Source: Undaria pinnatifida (lineage: Eukaryota; Sar; Phaeophyceae; Laminariales; Alariaceae). Taken from it: a DNA stretch of 64,000 bases. Positions 11,111 through 23,282 of the stretch are shown in pieces. The notes under the pieces were generated by a model that had not been told where the DNA came from, made no database searches, and worked only from the letters and a program-made list of their open reading frames with translations. Positions within the stretch are counted from its first letter, which is position 1. Each line of letters starts with the position of its first letter. The stretch spans positions 10,615,665-10,679,664 of the forward strand of contig JABAKD010000007.1 of NCBI GenBank assembly GCA_012845835.1, given 5' to 3'. The position numbers and the translations under genes are program-made.

Positions 11111-13340
11111 GACACCTATCGTGCCACCGAAAAGCACCAGAGAGGCTACTCGCGCGCGAGGCTCGCTCTGAATGGCTGAATAAAACGGCCCTACACTTGA
11201 CCCTCCTGCTGTAGTCTTGGTCAGCAGTCTCATAAAATGAAGATGCTAACCCCCACCGTAGCAGTCGTCAGAATGGGAGACCACCTAAACGTTTTGACGG
11301 CCGTCACTTGCTTGGTAACGGCGTGGTACGCCATATTGGGATGACGCCAGAATTACGAGAATATAGCGAAACCCTTCCTGTTGATGATGCGTTCGCTGCC
11401 AAACGACGAAGAATGTGACAGTGTGGGGGGGGGGGCGGGGGGGGGCATTTTACACGGCGGAGGTTTGGCTACTGGCCCGAGTGGATGAGTAGTCTGGCTC
11501 AAGGACGGGACTTAGCTACGCAGAACAGATGCTTTGACCCAGCGTAACAATATGACCCCTTCCATTAAGAAAAACTCACCCATATGCATATGTACCATTT
11601 TGCTTTTTTTGCCTAGTCCGTCCCTTTTTCTCCGCCGGCGCAGAGTTTTTTGGTGTGCTTTCTTCTGCAATGCGATCAGACTACCCGTCGGTATATTATC
11701 AGCCGTGTGCCGGGCTCATGGGACGTCCGTGGCGCGAGCTATGGCCGCGGAAAGCCGCCGAAACTGGCTCTATTTTGCGGGGTATGAGACACTTCTGTCC
11801 CCGAGCAACCACACACTAGACGTATTTAAGCCTCGAGGTTAGGTCTTAAGTACTTCCAACTGGAAGAGCTAGGCCATTCGATATTTCGACCTTAAACGCA
11901 TAAAAAAAACACCATATGTCTAAAACTCGAAATAGTGGTCTCTTTCATTACGCATAAAAAGAAAAGCCGAGGAAAGATCAAACTACTTGAAAATAGACTA
12001 TGATATTTCTGCACTACTCCAGACGCAGATGGCAAGACGAGGATTTATGTCATGAGTAAGCACATGAGTGGGTGGAAACTTCGAGAAAGACCCTCCCCTG
12101 CCCATGCTGCTGTGCGAGCTTGAACAAACGGCCAAAACAAATAACTGGTGCCTGGCAAAAACATTGAGTGCTTCGTACTCCATACTCGCTTCATATGTAG
12201 GATACCTCGCAGGCGTCTGCCGCCTTCGGTGTGCCTCAGTGTGGCAGTCAGTACAGCAGCACAGCAGGACTGGCCCTCAACCCGGTTCAATTTCCACCCT
12301 CGAAATGTAGGCCTCCGCGGGAAAGAGGCAACAGAGTTGTAAACTGCAGCAGCAGCTCCGGCCATGCGCTACGTCGGGCACAAAAACCAAACAAAAAAAC
12401 TGTGTCATCGAAAAATTACAGCCTCTCAGGACGAGAGAGCAGGAGCACGAGCGCGCGACGAACTATGTCAGAGTCCCAGTTCTCTGACCGCAGAGAACGC
12501 CAGGGTAGGAGGAGTCTCGCGGGCGTTTTCCACCGGCTAGTTGTGCTGTAGTTGGGTTGGCTGTTGGGGTGCTGGTTGTCTGTGTGTTGTGCTGTGTTGT
12601 TTTGTTTTGTGGTGTGTTGTGTTGTGTGTGCGCTCGATCCTCGTGAATGAACAAGGACTCCTGTTCAAGTAATAGTACGTAGAGGCATGCCGCTCCACGA
12701 GAGTGGGTCGCCTCTGACCACCGCCAACGTTTCTGATGGTGTTGTACACGCAGGTTGATTAACCCGGGTTGGGGATACACCAAGCGGCTTGCTAGGTTGA
12801 GCGTTGCAATTACTGCGTGGGTGTTGTGCTGTGCTGCTGCTGCAGAGTGTCTGATGTTTCCTCGAGCTTTTGTCGTCTGAAATGCTGTTGTTTGCTGGAA
12901 AATACTCGGAAAATTGCTTCAAATATGAACGTGGGCCAAAATGTGCCCAAGTGCATATTTTGGGAAAATCCACATCTCACCGTGGTCTGCCGTGGTCGTT
13001 AGGTCGATAAAATAGACCTATTTTTCAGACATTTAAAACACGATAGGGCTTAATTTGGTTTAGAGCCAAAAATATAGGCATATCGTCAGGCTTAAATACG
13101 TCTACTACACACACGGTGGAACTTTAGTCCTCGCACGTACATCGGGGTGGCATCAAAATGTATTTGCGAGAGAATTTTCCCGCACTGCTAGACGCGGGCG
13201 CGGTGTATATGTACCCGCTGCAACGACGTGAACTATGTCATTACTGTGAGTTCTCCCTCACAATTGACACGGTGGTTACCATACAGCAGTAGCGAAACCT
13301 GTATAAAGAGATATAAAGTAGCAACACAACTCAAGCAAAA
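11111..13340. other. Gene-poor stretch
   Basis: Contains a G-run tract at 11,425-11,447 and a TGTGTTG-type simple repeat at about 12,555-12,630. One doubtful exon-like segment lies at about 11,665-11,780 (acceptor GCGATCAG, donor GGG|GTATGA, frame with Arg-Ala-Met-Ala-Ala-Glu-Ser-Arg-Arg-Asn-Trp). I do not have enough support to call that segment a gene. Confidence 0.4.
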
Positions 13341-13348
13341 GTAACGAT

Positions 13349-14004
13349 GTGCACACAACAGACCATATCGGCAACAAACATCGGTATAAACTGTTTAACT
13401 GTTTAAGCGCGCGGGGAAAAATACTGGACACAGAAAACACACAACAAATTGACACCAATGATTCCTCTAACAGCAGCGACAGCAGTACAAACTCATCAGA
13501 CAGCGAAAATGATCAAGACAACAACAGCGGCAACAATAACAATTCTGGTCAATGGTCCATTATTCCCGAGATTGGTGATGGTGCATGTTTATTAAGATGT
13601 ATCTCGCGTCGTGTGCACAACAACCCAGCTTTACATCACATCGTCCGTGCACATATTTTGCCCACATCACAACCAATTTGTACACCGTTATCCCAGGATC
13701 AGGTTTCAACACTTTCCACGACAGCATCTTAGCTGGAGCAAATCAAGAACTTGTGGAAGTCGCTGGATCTCAACCTACTACATATTCGAGTGTTGAAGAG
13801 TATCTCCACTTCATGTCACAGCCTTACGCATATGCTACAAACGTAGAATTAATTGCTGCCACGCAGTTATACGGAGTGGACTTTCGAATAACTTATCACA
13901 CCGAGCCTCAGCATCCCAACCTTCCTCCTCCAAATGTCTGTGATATCTTATATTATCCACATTCTTTTCACTACGCATCCCTCCGATATACACCTTCTGC
14001 ATAA
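13349..14004 (+). pseudogene. OTU-domain cysteine protease relic, frameshifted
   Basis: OTU proteases cleave ubiquitin or ubiquitin-like modifiers and are often carried by transposons and large viruses. The first frame (13,349-13,732) has a Ser/Asn/Asp-rich N-terminal linker. It then has the catalytic-Cys loop Ile-Gly-Asp-Gly-Ala-Cys-Leu-Leu-Arg-Cys-Ile-Ser. The second frame (to 14,004) has Glu-Glu-Tyr-Leu-x-Phe-Met, then Asn-Val-Glu-Leu-Ile-Ala-Ala, and the catalytic-His strand Phe-His-Tyr-Ala-Ser-Leu, ending at a stop. The two halves are in different frames, with the shift somewhere in 13,630-13,740. A short intron is less likely because the split falls within the folded domain. Probably a decayed element-borne gene, with nothing recognisable beside it. 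Confidence 0.7.
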
Positions 14005-14040
14005 ATACTTCATCATCAGTTGTAGTCATTCGACTTGCGT

Positions 14041-14080
14041 CGCCCCCGGGAGGCACGTGTCCACCTCCCGAAGGGGAACC
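14041..14080 (+). other. GC-rich hairpin downstream of the OTU relic
   Basis: CCCC-GGGAGG and CCTCCC-GAA-GGGG flank a 10-nt CACGTGTCCA loop, so a strong stem could form about 40 bp after the stop codon. The role is unknown. It might be a remnant of the mobile element that carried the OTU gene. Confidence 0.4.
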
Positions 14081-14195
14081 TTGTATAGTATATATATTAC
14101 AAGTGCCAACAACGCAGCTTGCAAAGATGAGTGTTGACCCGAAATCCGTCGAACTCACGGCTGACGTCCTTGAAATATTTGTATATAATTTATTC

Positions 14196-14330
14196 CACGG
14201 GGGTGCACATGGCGCAGCCTCTACGATAGAGGAGGTACTGGCTTTTATGTGCTTTCTGCATGAGGGGGCTCATAACCCAAAATCGTCGGAGTACCGTCTT
14301 TGTCTTTACTGCTGCGAATATTTTTAATTA
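14196..14330 (+). mobile_element. Family A fragment
   Basis: CTCTACGATAGAGG followed by GGGGGCTCATAACCCAAAATCGTCGGAG matches the left part of the forward family A element. The right half is missing. Confidence 0.5.
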
Positions 14331-14915
14331 CTAGGGCATGAATTTGTTCAATTTACTCAAACACCGTAGCGCATATGTCAAAGAAAAACAATGTAAGAGT
14401 GCCACACGCGTGAGTGGCTCTGAACCACTAAACACCGAGGCTCTAACCGCCACCCCCCTACCCCCTAGGTCGAAGGAGAAAGCTCGATTTCTATGGTGGA
14501 CAATATGCAATAGAAAAATAAATATTCCGACAATATGACGTTGACACACAATTTGATGAACAGGGAGGCCGAGGGATAGATAGGCATAGAAGTTGGCTTG
14601 AACGCATTTCTTTCCTAGCTGGACGCGTACAGGGAGTGCCCGGCTGCGTTCCGCTATCGGTTCTTACCTCCATGTCTTTGAGCGAACAATCTGCGTAGCG
14701 ACGTTCTTAATCCAGGCACACCTTTGAGGGGCTTAGATGCCTGCCACAACAGAGGTGCTACACATACCCCATTTTGGCGAAAGCTTTTGCGACTGACGGG
14801 TGTATCCTCAATTTCGACAAAAATAAGAGAATACTGTGGGGTTACTGTACCCGATTTTGACGAAAGTGTTTGTGACTGACGGGGCACCTTAATGAGACAA
14901 TGAGACTAACGTATG

Positions 14916-15213
14916 GATCGCGTGCTACGGTAGAGGCAGTACCTTTTGTTCGAAAAGGTTTCTGATATGACGGGCCTCCTTGACCCAGAACCGTAACATT
15001 TTTTTTTTTGTTGCATGTCGATTCTCGTGTTGCATACCTAGGCCATGGGATTTGTTCATTCAGTAGTCGTACAAGTAGTAGTTTCATTTTTTCTCTGATA
15101 AGAAATGAGATTTTGGGAGAGGTCTTAACCCCTTCAGAGCCCCAAAATCCCTCCCTATACTAACTTCAAGCAAATTTGTCCCTTTTCGGTGCACCTTTAC
15201 CGTAGCATGTGTC
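14916..15213 (+). mobile_element. Family A element, forward
   Basis: Left end CGCGTGCTACGGTAGAGG and right end GGTGCACCTTTACCGTAGCA are inverted. Between them lie ATGACGGGCCTCCTTGACCC, ATACCTAGGCCATGGGAT and TTTTGGGAGAGGTCTTAACC in the standard order. 298 bp. Confidence 0.7.
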
Positions 15214-15340
15214 TATATACTATTAATAATATACTATATAATGTACCCAATACCATTGGAATTACATTCTTGTTATTTCTATATTGCGATGTTTTTGGCA
15301 AAATACCTAGGCCGTGCGCTTCCGGTGCACTCTTACGTCA

Positions 15341-15493
15341 GTCGTTGGGTGATGTACAGGGCTCCCCACGTGAGAAGTAAGCCTAACACGTGCTACGTTA
15401 GGGTTAGCATGTTTTAGTCGTTGGGTGATGTACAGGGCTCCCCACGTGAGAAGTAAACCTAACTCGTGCTGCATTAGGGTTAGCATTTTTTTT
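15341..15493 (+). repeat. Tandem duplication, period 76 bp
   Basis: GTCGTTGGGTGATGTACAGG occurs at 15,341 and again at 15,417, followed in both by CTCCCCACGTGAGAAGTAA and a TTAGGGTTAGCAT block. The copies are nearly identical, so this is recent. The second copy runs straight into a family A left end. Confidence 0.85.
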
Positions 15494-15739
15494 CTGGTTA
15501 AAACAACAGTAGAATATTATCTGAATGCCGGGGCTCCTCGACCCAAACATTGTCGAAATGTCGTTATTCTTCTTTCATGGCGATTTGGATTGCATACATG
15601 CCTAGACCATGATATTTGTTTATCGCGCTGCTCTTTCAATTTTGTTTCCCAAACAATCTTTTTTTTGCGGGGTATGGAGGTCTTACCTGGGTGAAGAGCG
15701 CCTGAAAATACAAAATGCACCTCCACGGTGGCATGTGTC
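15457..15739 (+). mobile_element. Family A element, forward, diverged
   Basis: Left end CTCGTGCTGCATTAGGG, right end TGCACCTCCACGGTGGCATG. Interior: GAATGCCGGGGCTCCTCGACC, CATGCCTAGACCATG and GGAGGTCTTACCTGG blocks. The termini are eroded compared with the 10,429 copy. Confidence 0.5.
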
Positions 15740-16097
15740 GCATCACGGAAGTGAGATAATATCCTTGCCGTGGCGCTATTACTTGATTCAAATTGTGCGC
15801 TGTGACGGTGTTTTCGTGCGTTGTCGGCAAGACGGGCCATCTGCACCATATATTGTAGCACCTTAGGGTTGCCCCCGTATAAGCACCCTGCCAGACGCAC
15901 ACACTATCAGCCCCCCGGGGCAAGCCAAGGGTAACTGTTGCCTCCACACAAAAGGATACAGAGTGCACCTGTTGGTTTGGCATCAGTTGTTTTCATGCCG
16001 CCGGGTGTCGCCAACGAACTCACTCCTCGTCGCGTCTCCTCCGAAGGTGAACTGTATACCAGTATGTACTTCGTACAACTATGCCCTACTGTTGCAG

Positions 16098-16213
16098 GCG
16101 TACCAGGCTGTGGTTTGAGCTGCTTGAGGCATCATGGGCCCAGGAGCAAGGAAGCAAACGGGGCAATGCGAGCAGTCAGACTGGAGGAGGCAGCCCAATA
16201 CAGGCGAGTCGTG
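16098..16213 (+). CDS. Candidate exon, helix-forming
   Basis: Acceptor CCCTACTGTTGCAG is good. The frame starts Arg-Thr-Arg-Leu-Trp-Phe-Glu-Leu-Leu-Glu-Ala-Ser-Trp-Ala and then becomes Gly/Ser rich. The donor is uncertain: GTG|GTGAAT at 16,213, or a GC donor at 16,203. Start phase 2 agrees with the end phase of the 9,267 candidate. The amphipathic helix would suit a TPR-type protein such as CFAP46, but I cannot align it. Confidence 0.35.
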
Positions 16214-19200
16214 GTGAATCCGCAGGGGACGCTTGACATGATAGGTTGGTTTATTCTGCGGCTCCTCTTGTATGAGTAGTCCCACCCATCGTCTGACTTC
16301 GAGGCTAATGAAAATGTATCACGAAGAATAATCCGGCGGCCTAGGTATAGACATAACGTAAAGCACACGGTATTCCAACGATGTTGGGTAGCTTCTCCGG
16401 TTGAAGAGGCTGGTCGGTTATGAATAGTTTCGGCTAAATCTGCCGCTCGCTGCTATCGCAGCAAAGGTTGGGGATGGCCATTGACATCCTTTCGTCCGCT
16501 TAACCCTGTCCGGTCCCATGCTCACTGTTGGCTATACATCGCGAAGCACTAGACCACTCTCTGCTGTGTGTCGCGTGACAAAGTGGTGGAGTGGATGGTG
16601 CCATATACTCAACCATATTGAACACGTCTACAACTGTGACATCAGGGTGATTACGGTTATCAAGATCTGTTGGATTGGAAAATCAAAAGAATACCGTAAA
16701 AATATCAAACCTCCTTGGGTGCTGCTGCTCACGTTTTGGCAAATTTGTCGTCCTAATTGGGTTGGAGTTATCTCGATCAACCCAAACCCAGAAAAATGGG
16801 CTAGAGTTGTGGGTGATCAGGGCCATTTTGGCCGTGTTCGGTTCGTTTGTCATGGGTTGGGGTGGGTTGGATTGGGTAGGGATATAATATTCGCCGATTT
16901 CAATGCTGTTGCTATATGCTTGGCTACCCAACCAAATCAGGTATCCCATAAAAACCCTACGCTAGACGAAAACATCAACGACGGCAAGACCTCGACACTT
17001 CACACTTCGCAAGCGATCGCTTGTCCACATCATGGCTGGCCATGCAGGACTGCCGACGTGACCCGCACTACTGTAATTCCAAGTAGTGTGTGACACATGC
17101 TACGGCATAAGTGCACCATTGTGTTTTCTGATGCTCATAACCAAATGGAGGAGGAGCTTTATACCTCACGCCAAAACTGTTTTTGAGCATTCTAAAGGTG
17201 CAGCCAGATGAAACCCATGGCCTAGGTATACAGTTCAAGAAAAAATACAAAAACGTAATAGCACTCCGGCGGAGTTGCATTAAACATCCCCGTCATTCAC
17301 AAACAACAAGAAGCTAAATGTGTTTCATATATCGCCGCACGCGTCAAGTTGCCAACCCAGACGTGGACGCAGTTGCAAAGGGCTTACAGTCGCACACGAC
17401 AATATATACGAACGAGTACAGTCTTATCAAGCGACGATTAGTCGGAAGAACGTGCAGCTATAAAAGTACCACCGCGCAGCACCTGCGTCTTACAGCTCCT
17501 CAAACTGCGTTTTCGACACCCCCCCGCCATGCGATACGTACGTGTACCTATTCTAGTTAGTTTTGCTTTTTCCTCTGGGTATTCTTCCACGCCAGAGTGA
17601 CTGGAGCCTGTGCGAGTTAATGTGACACTACCAACAACAACGACGTCGGTAACCCAGTCAGCTCGTGTCACCGATGCTTAAATCGTCCTTTCGTTTCGAG
17701 ATACTTCTCCTACATACGCTCAAAAATGTTCGGCCATCTTCGACACTAAACCGAAGGTGATCCGTCCATTTTTTGCCAACGCCGCGGAGACACTTGACAC
17801 ACCAATCATTGGTTCACGTTTTTAAGGTTGAAAAAATCCAGCAGCAGTACGATTACCCCCTACAAGAGACTGGACATGCCTTGACTCTTGCACAGCACGC
17901 CATGAATGGGGGCGTTCTCCGAATCCCTGTATGGTTGCTCTTACAGTTCGAAGTCTTATTGTTGCTCCACCGGCGACCAACAAGTCGATCGCAATCGTTA
18001 AGCGTTGTTTGGGTCCCTCTACCTGTCTAGTACAAGTACTACTGTGAGTAGTGCTCGTGCGGTATCGCCTACATTTTGCTGCTCTCGTACTGCTGTTCTG
18101 TAGACTTCGAAAGCCACCCAACCATTCTCCGCTCCAGGCACAGGCCAATGGCCACACTCTCTGCATTAATGTGTAGCTGATGGCATAGTTCTGTCTCATT
18201 TCCTAAATCTGCAAAAATATGTACAGCACAGAACTACTATCAATAATAAGAAACCGATACACTGACTCAGGCTGGGTTATATATTTATGATCGGGGGTTC
18301 TTCGCTTATTTCAGTAGAGCGGTTCCCAATTTTCTTATTTCCCTGTAAATAAAAGCCTGGGTTTCTTTTTGTCTTGTTTCGTATTTTTTTATTTTCTGTG
18401 TTGCACGTCGACAAGAGATTCGTCGACGCCGACCGCCACCAAGTTGTTCGGATTTCTACGCATACCCTACGAGGTACGTAGTACATGTTTTTTGTATTCA
18501 ATTGTATTCGTGCGGCCTCGATTAATTTTGGCTACTGCTGGAGTGTACTCCCAAAGGCAACCATGTTATGGTATCCTTTCTCCGCAGTTGCGGCGTTATG
18601 AGTTACGACACCCGGTGGACAGCTATCATCAGCTGATATCAGAGATCGATGTAATATCCAAGCAAACCCCGTGTGAGTGACAAATAAATACAGAGCCAGA
18701 GGCACTCCGCATAAGTACGTAGCCCATACTTAGGGCCATCCTGCCCAATATTACTAGACTACACTGGCGTGACTCGACAGGACGCTGCCGGCGTTCTGTT
18801 TGATTGGGTTTTGGGTTATTCCACCGATTGGTCTTGCTCTCTCGCTTTCGTCGAGAGTGCTTGTTAATTTGTTTGAAAGCCCTTCACGGATGAGCGCGAT
18901 AGAGGGCATAGCAACCGCCAATCTTTGTAGGGCTGTACAATTCGACTGGCTCACTGTGGTTGGTCCGGGCAATGTCAGCCGCATATCGTCAAATGATTGT
19001 TCATGACCTCTCGTGCTTTTTTTTGTGTCCCCATACGGCTGTCGTTATGTATGGATGAGCTTCACCGTGACGCTGTGCTACTTTCTGCTCTCGTGCTGAA
19101 CAAGCGCCACCACAAACAGATTGATCTATCCTCCTGTCTTCCACCTTTGCTGCGGGCTCATCCTTGAATCTAGCTGCAAGCCCGAGATCAGCGGCACGAC

Positions 19201-20682
19201 CGCTCATCACGGGACAGAACTTAGCTCCCTCCATGTGCGGCAATGCTGTCGGCGTAGCCTCTCTTTGATACCCATCGTGGTGTGGTGCGCTGATGTTTTT
19301 CTACGCCATATTATAGTGGCATTACTAATTTTCTAAGCAACCCTTTCGCCTGACAAGCCATAGCTCATGCTGTCCCTAGTTGTACGAGCAATACCGCTAC
19401 CCCAAGTATGGCTTCTCTTTCCGGTGGTTCTAGCGTTCTAGCGTGCTCTTCCGGGTTTGACGCACCGGTATGTTCACGCGTTTGGCGTCTGATTCGCCTT
19501 ATACACGTCCCACTTGCTTTCACGTACCTGTACGTTCAGGCTTTTGACGTCTGCTTAGCACGATACGCGTTGCCTTGGGTGTCACGTACTGCTATGTCGG
19601 ACGTCCGGTTACTGCTTTGCTTTGCACACGTCCAACTGGCTTCTGCCTTGCAACGATAGAGGTATACCTTTTTTTGGCGAAAATTGTTTCTGAGTGACGG
19701 GGATCCTTAACCTACTAATGCTATCGTCGGAAATAGGCCATTTTGTTTTTGCCTGATTCTCGTTGTGTGCCCAGGTGCCTAGGCCATGGGATTTTTCACC
19801 CGGTAGCACTTTTATTTTTCTATAAATCAGTTTTTGGGAGACGTCTTCAGCTCTCAAGTTGAGGGGTAGTATTAGAAAAATAGTGGTGCACCTCTATCGT
19901 AGCACGCGTCAGCGGGTTTGTGAAGCGCCGCATCTTCGATCCATTCTCCGATGACTCCGGATAGATTTAGTTCTACCTGATATGTCTATGATCTGCATAT
20001 ACGACCCGCTCAGGGTGGGCAAGTGCTATGGTATCCCCTCTCCCCCTTCGCGTCATTACGATTTATTGTTTATGTATAGCTGGCAGGAGTTATCGCCTGC
20101 TTGAACGAACGGCTCCGCCCCCCCTTCTGGCAAAAGGCATCCCGTGACCAGCAAGCAACTTATGTTAGAGATGACATGTCAAAGTAGCCCTGGTGTGAGT
20201 GACGAGTCCAGGCCCAGAGGCACCCCTGTATAGCATCACTCGGTTCCTAGGGCCATAGTACCGAAACATGCTACACCCGACCATACCCCACTATCTAGCA
20301 CGAAATTTGCGCTAAAAAGCATGCGTTTCAACTCGTTTTTGTTGCTTTGTTCCGTACAGCACAGGACACCCAACAAAAAACAGGGTTGCAACAAGAATGC
20401 CCGGCTGAGCATTGGTTGCAGGAAACGAAGAAATTCGGATAAATGTTGGGGGTGTACCGCACGTAGTTAGCCGGATAAACCTGGTCGAACAATTAGCATC
20501 GATATCATACAGCACCGACGGTAAACGCATTGACTCCCACCCCAGCCGTGGGTCGTCCAGGGGGCAATCCTGTTTTTGAAGCAAGTGGAGCACGTCGTTT
20601 CAGGCAATTTCAAATATGGTATATGCTCGTGCCCACCCATCCGTTTCTAGCTCGCGGCTGGAGCATGCTGTTTCTGCTGCAG
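16214..20682. other. Gene-free stretch with repeats
   Basis: 16,735-16,945 is rich in TTGGGTTGG/CCAACCC motifs on both strands. 17,094-17,344 is a decayed reverse family A element ending CGCCGCACGCGTCA. 17,560-17,625 is the reverse complement of part of the family E repeat at 21,925-21,998. The long open frame at 16,518-17,093 runs through this sequence and has no coding character. Confidence 0.45.
19645..19910 (+). mobile_element. Family A element, forward
   Basis: Left end CAACGATAGAGGTATACC, right end GGTGCACCTCTATCGTAGCACGCGTC (the most complete right terminus in the window). Interior blocks GAGTGACGGGGATCCTTAACC, GTGCCTAGGCCATGGGAT and TTTTGGGAGACGTCTTCAGC are in order. 266 bp. Confidence 0.75.
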
Positions 20683-20841
20683 CATTCCGCCGACGCTTTC
20701 ACTCGCATAAAAGAGTTTGGGATCAATGAGGCCTTGGATGTCGAACGCGAAAAGCAAGTGTCCCACGCCGTTCAAGTTTTGACTGTGTGTCTCCATAAAA
20801 TGTGTCTCTTCAAAAGATATGCGAATAAATTCCATCCTCAG
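20683..20841 (+). CDS. Candidate exon, 53 codons
   Basis: A strong acceptor (TGTTTCTGCTGCAG) and donor CTCAG|GTTGGT bound a phase 0/0 exon. The product is helical: Ile-Lys-Glu-Phe-Gly-Ile-Asn-Glu-Ala-Leu-Asp-Val-Glu-Arg-Glu-Lys, then a hydrophobic stretch Val-Gln-Val-Leu-Thr-Val-Cys-Leu. It could be a CFAP46 N-terminal exon given its strand, phase and helical character, but no residue-level match is convincing. Confidence 0.4.
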
Positions 20842-21599
20842 GTTGGTTGTCCTGGGAAAGGGGAAATGATTCCATTTGAAACAAATGAAGCACGCCGTCC
20901 AATCATCTTGGAACTCCTGGGTATTATAGGACTTTTTGCCTTTTTCTTGAAATTTTCAAATTCTACACGCAAGCCATGTTGATAAGCAAGGACCAGTCAA
21001 CCGAGTGACAGGGTACCCATGCGGCCACTGCTATACCTTTCGGCCGGTGTAGTCCGCGCAACGACTTTGGCCCCTCTTTTATACATCGGTTCAAAGAGGC
21101 AGCTGTACTCTCCGACCGCCGATGTAGGTCAAGTGTACCTAAACAGAGGTGAGAGGCACGAGCGCGCGGAGCCACGCAGGCCACCCAATTTAGCAAGAGA
21201 AGCAGTTTATCGTGCACCAAGATGAAATTAGTCTTCATCAGCGCCCCTAATAGCCCTCCTGACCCTCCTGCCACAAACAACTCAACTCAGCCTCTCTGCG
21301 GGTTATTATACACTCTCGTATCATGCTGCATGCGCATTAGGGAGGCTTGTGTGCCCGCCGGCCGCCGGCGTGGGTCCCGGCAGGGTGGATAGAGAGACAA
21401 GTGAGCGTGGGCATAACGCGCTTGAAGCCACGTAAATCACACATAAAAAAAAACAAGATGCAAGGATACGCTCAACCATTCCATAGCCAAACACCGTACG
21501 TAGTGCGCGGGGAGGCGCCTACTACGTGACGGTGAGTGGCGGACAGGGAGGGGGATGGCGAAAAAGTCTACGGATACCAGACGAGATGGCGGGAAGAAA

Positions 21600-22240
21600 G
21601 GTAATGGTTCTACAGCTGTGCACGGTTTGGTCGTTTTTGTTAGTAACCAATTTTACGCTCCAGTTCAAGCCGTAAGAGGTTTTAACCTCAACGTCTCTTG
21701 GACAAGCCGTGGTTACAGGCGTTTTCCATTTGCCCTGTACATGCGTTCATTTCTATTGCATATAGGGTTCAACGTTATCACTTTTCAGCGTTTTTTATGC
21801 TCGTCGACTTTCATTGTAATTGCACTTTTCTCTTGTTCTCTCCACCGGACGACGTGTCGCCACTCACCAAAATCCCCTGCGGCTTGTACGCTCTTGTACA
21901 TATTGTTGTTGTTGTTGTTCTCACATTAACTCGCACAATCAAGTCCGTGGTCACAGGACAGGCTCCAGTCACTCTGGAGCTGAGGAATACCCCAGGGAAA
22001 AACACACACAACCCAAGGTGGTACACGCATATATCACAGCTGACGCAATTCATGCCTCCACCAGAAACATATAAAAGTGAAATCGGGAGTCAGTCTACGA
22101 TGTGCCAGGTCCAGGCCGGTGCATACGTCCCACTACTCACGCCTGGAGAAACCAAATTTTCCGATTGCCACCCAAGGAAGACTACCACGTATATATTACA
22201 CGTAGTATCTATCACTACGCATATGCACGACAGGCATAAG
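21600..22240 (+). repeat. Family E dispersed repeat
   Basis: Shares GGACAAGCCGTGGTTACAGG and the GCATATAGGGTTCA block with 2,517-2,620. It shares ACATTAACTCGCACA...CAGGCTCCAGTCACTCTGG with 17,570-17,625 (inverted) and, more weakly, GGACGGATTCCAGTCATTTT with 46,096. No termini or coding capacity were recognised. A TTGTTG run lies at 21,904-21,918. Confidence 0.5.
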
Positions 22241-22254
22241 TCAATTGGAGAAAA

Positions 22255-22440
22255 AGAAACAAAGAAAAGAAAAGGAAATAAAGGAAAGGAAAGAAAAGAG
22301 AAGAAAAAACGAAACAAGACGAAAAATGCAAGCAAAGAGAAGAAAAAGACAAGCAAAGCAAGAAAAGACAAGTCAGGAAAGCAAGGAAAGAAGAAGAGAA
22401 AAAAGAAAAAAGAAATAGAAAAAGAAAAGAAAGAAAAATG
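22255..22440 (+). repeat. Purine-only tract (A/G) on the plus strand
   Basis: About 185 bp consist almost entirely of AAAG/AAAAG/GGAAA units, with very few pyrimidines on this strand. The Lys/Glu-rich translation is a by-product of composition. Confidence 0.9.
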
Positions 22441-22879
22441 TCATACTAGCAGACCCTAGGAACTGGCTATGTCATGTTGGGACCCGGGTGTTGTGTACTA
22501 CCTAGGGTGCATGCACAATAACGGTCACTTTGTCGAACACCCCTTCCTTCCGTTTATACTCGTTTCTTCTCCAAGATTGGACAGAGATCACCACGGCGAA
22601 ACGTTCGGTTGATGGCACGCCTACCCCTTGACGCGCAAGCTTCAAGAAACCCCCCATAAGTAAACCATTCACAGTGTTTTGAGTCTGAAAAACGGGCCGA
22701 AACTAATACTAATAATAGGCGGTCAACCCATAAGTTTGGTCAACAGAAGCTATATCAATGAGTCGAGCAGTTATTTGTTTAGCTGCGACACTGTTCAGGG
22801 CTGAACGTGACCACTATTGCCCAAAACCTCAGATCGTGTGCAGCAGTACTAAACTACAGTATGATATACACGTACGCAC

Positions 22880-23165
22880 TTGAGTTTTTACAAGGGCTAC
22901 CGTCTCCAGCCGGCGCATTCTGCGGTAGTGGTGGGCCATTTTGTTGCTGAGGGTCCTCTATTAAGGAGCTCTATGCCCCTCAACGGCAAAGAACGTTCTG
23001 GGTCAAAACGGAAGCACCTGCACGATGAACACTCCCATTGCCCAGATATACAACAGAAACGATTTCGAAATAATACTGAAATTCGAACGATTTCGAGTTA
23101 AGAAGCACCAGCATTCAGAAACGCGATTGAGCCAAAGAGTGTTTGCCTCTATCGTAGAACGCATC
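22880..23165 (-). mobile_element. Family A element, reverse, decayed
   Basis: The right part GCACCAGCATTCAGAAACG then TGCCTCTATCGTAGAACGCATC fits the reverse family A end. The left end is indistinct around 22,915 (GCATTCTGCGGTAGTGGTG). Confidence 0.4.
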
Positions 23166-23282
23166 GGCTTTCTAAACCCCTTGGAAATACGGGGAGAAGT
23201 GTAGGCACCCAAAGCGATACCAGTGCATTGTCGTGACATGCAAGCGCCCTTTCTATATAAATATGTATACCCAACTGTTAAG

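Noticed and set aside
16518-17093. 191-codon plus-strand ORF
   Set aside because: Irregular Trp/Ile/Asn-rich composition from GGTTGGG-type repeats, no recognisable domain, no splice context.
21698-22459. 253-codon ORF ending in a Lys/Glu-rich region
   Set aside because: The C-terminal half is the purine-only tract and the N-terminal half is family E repeat.
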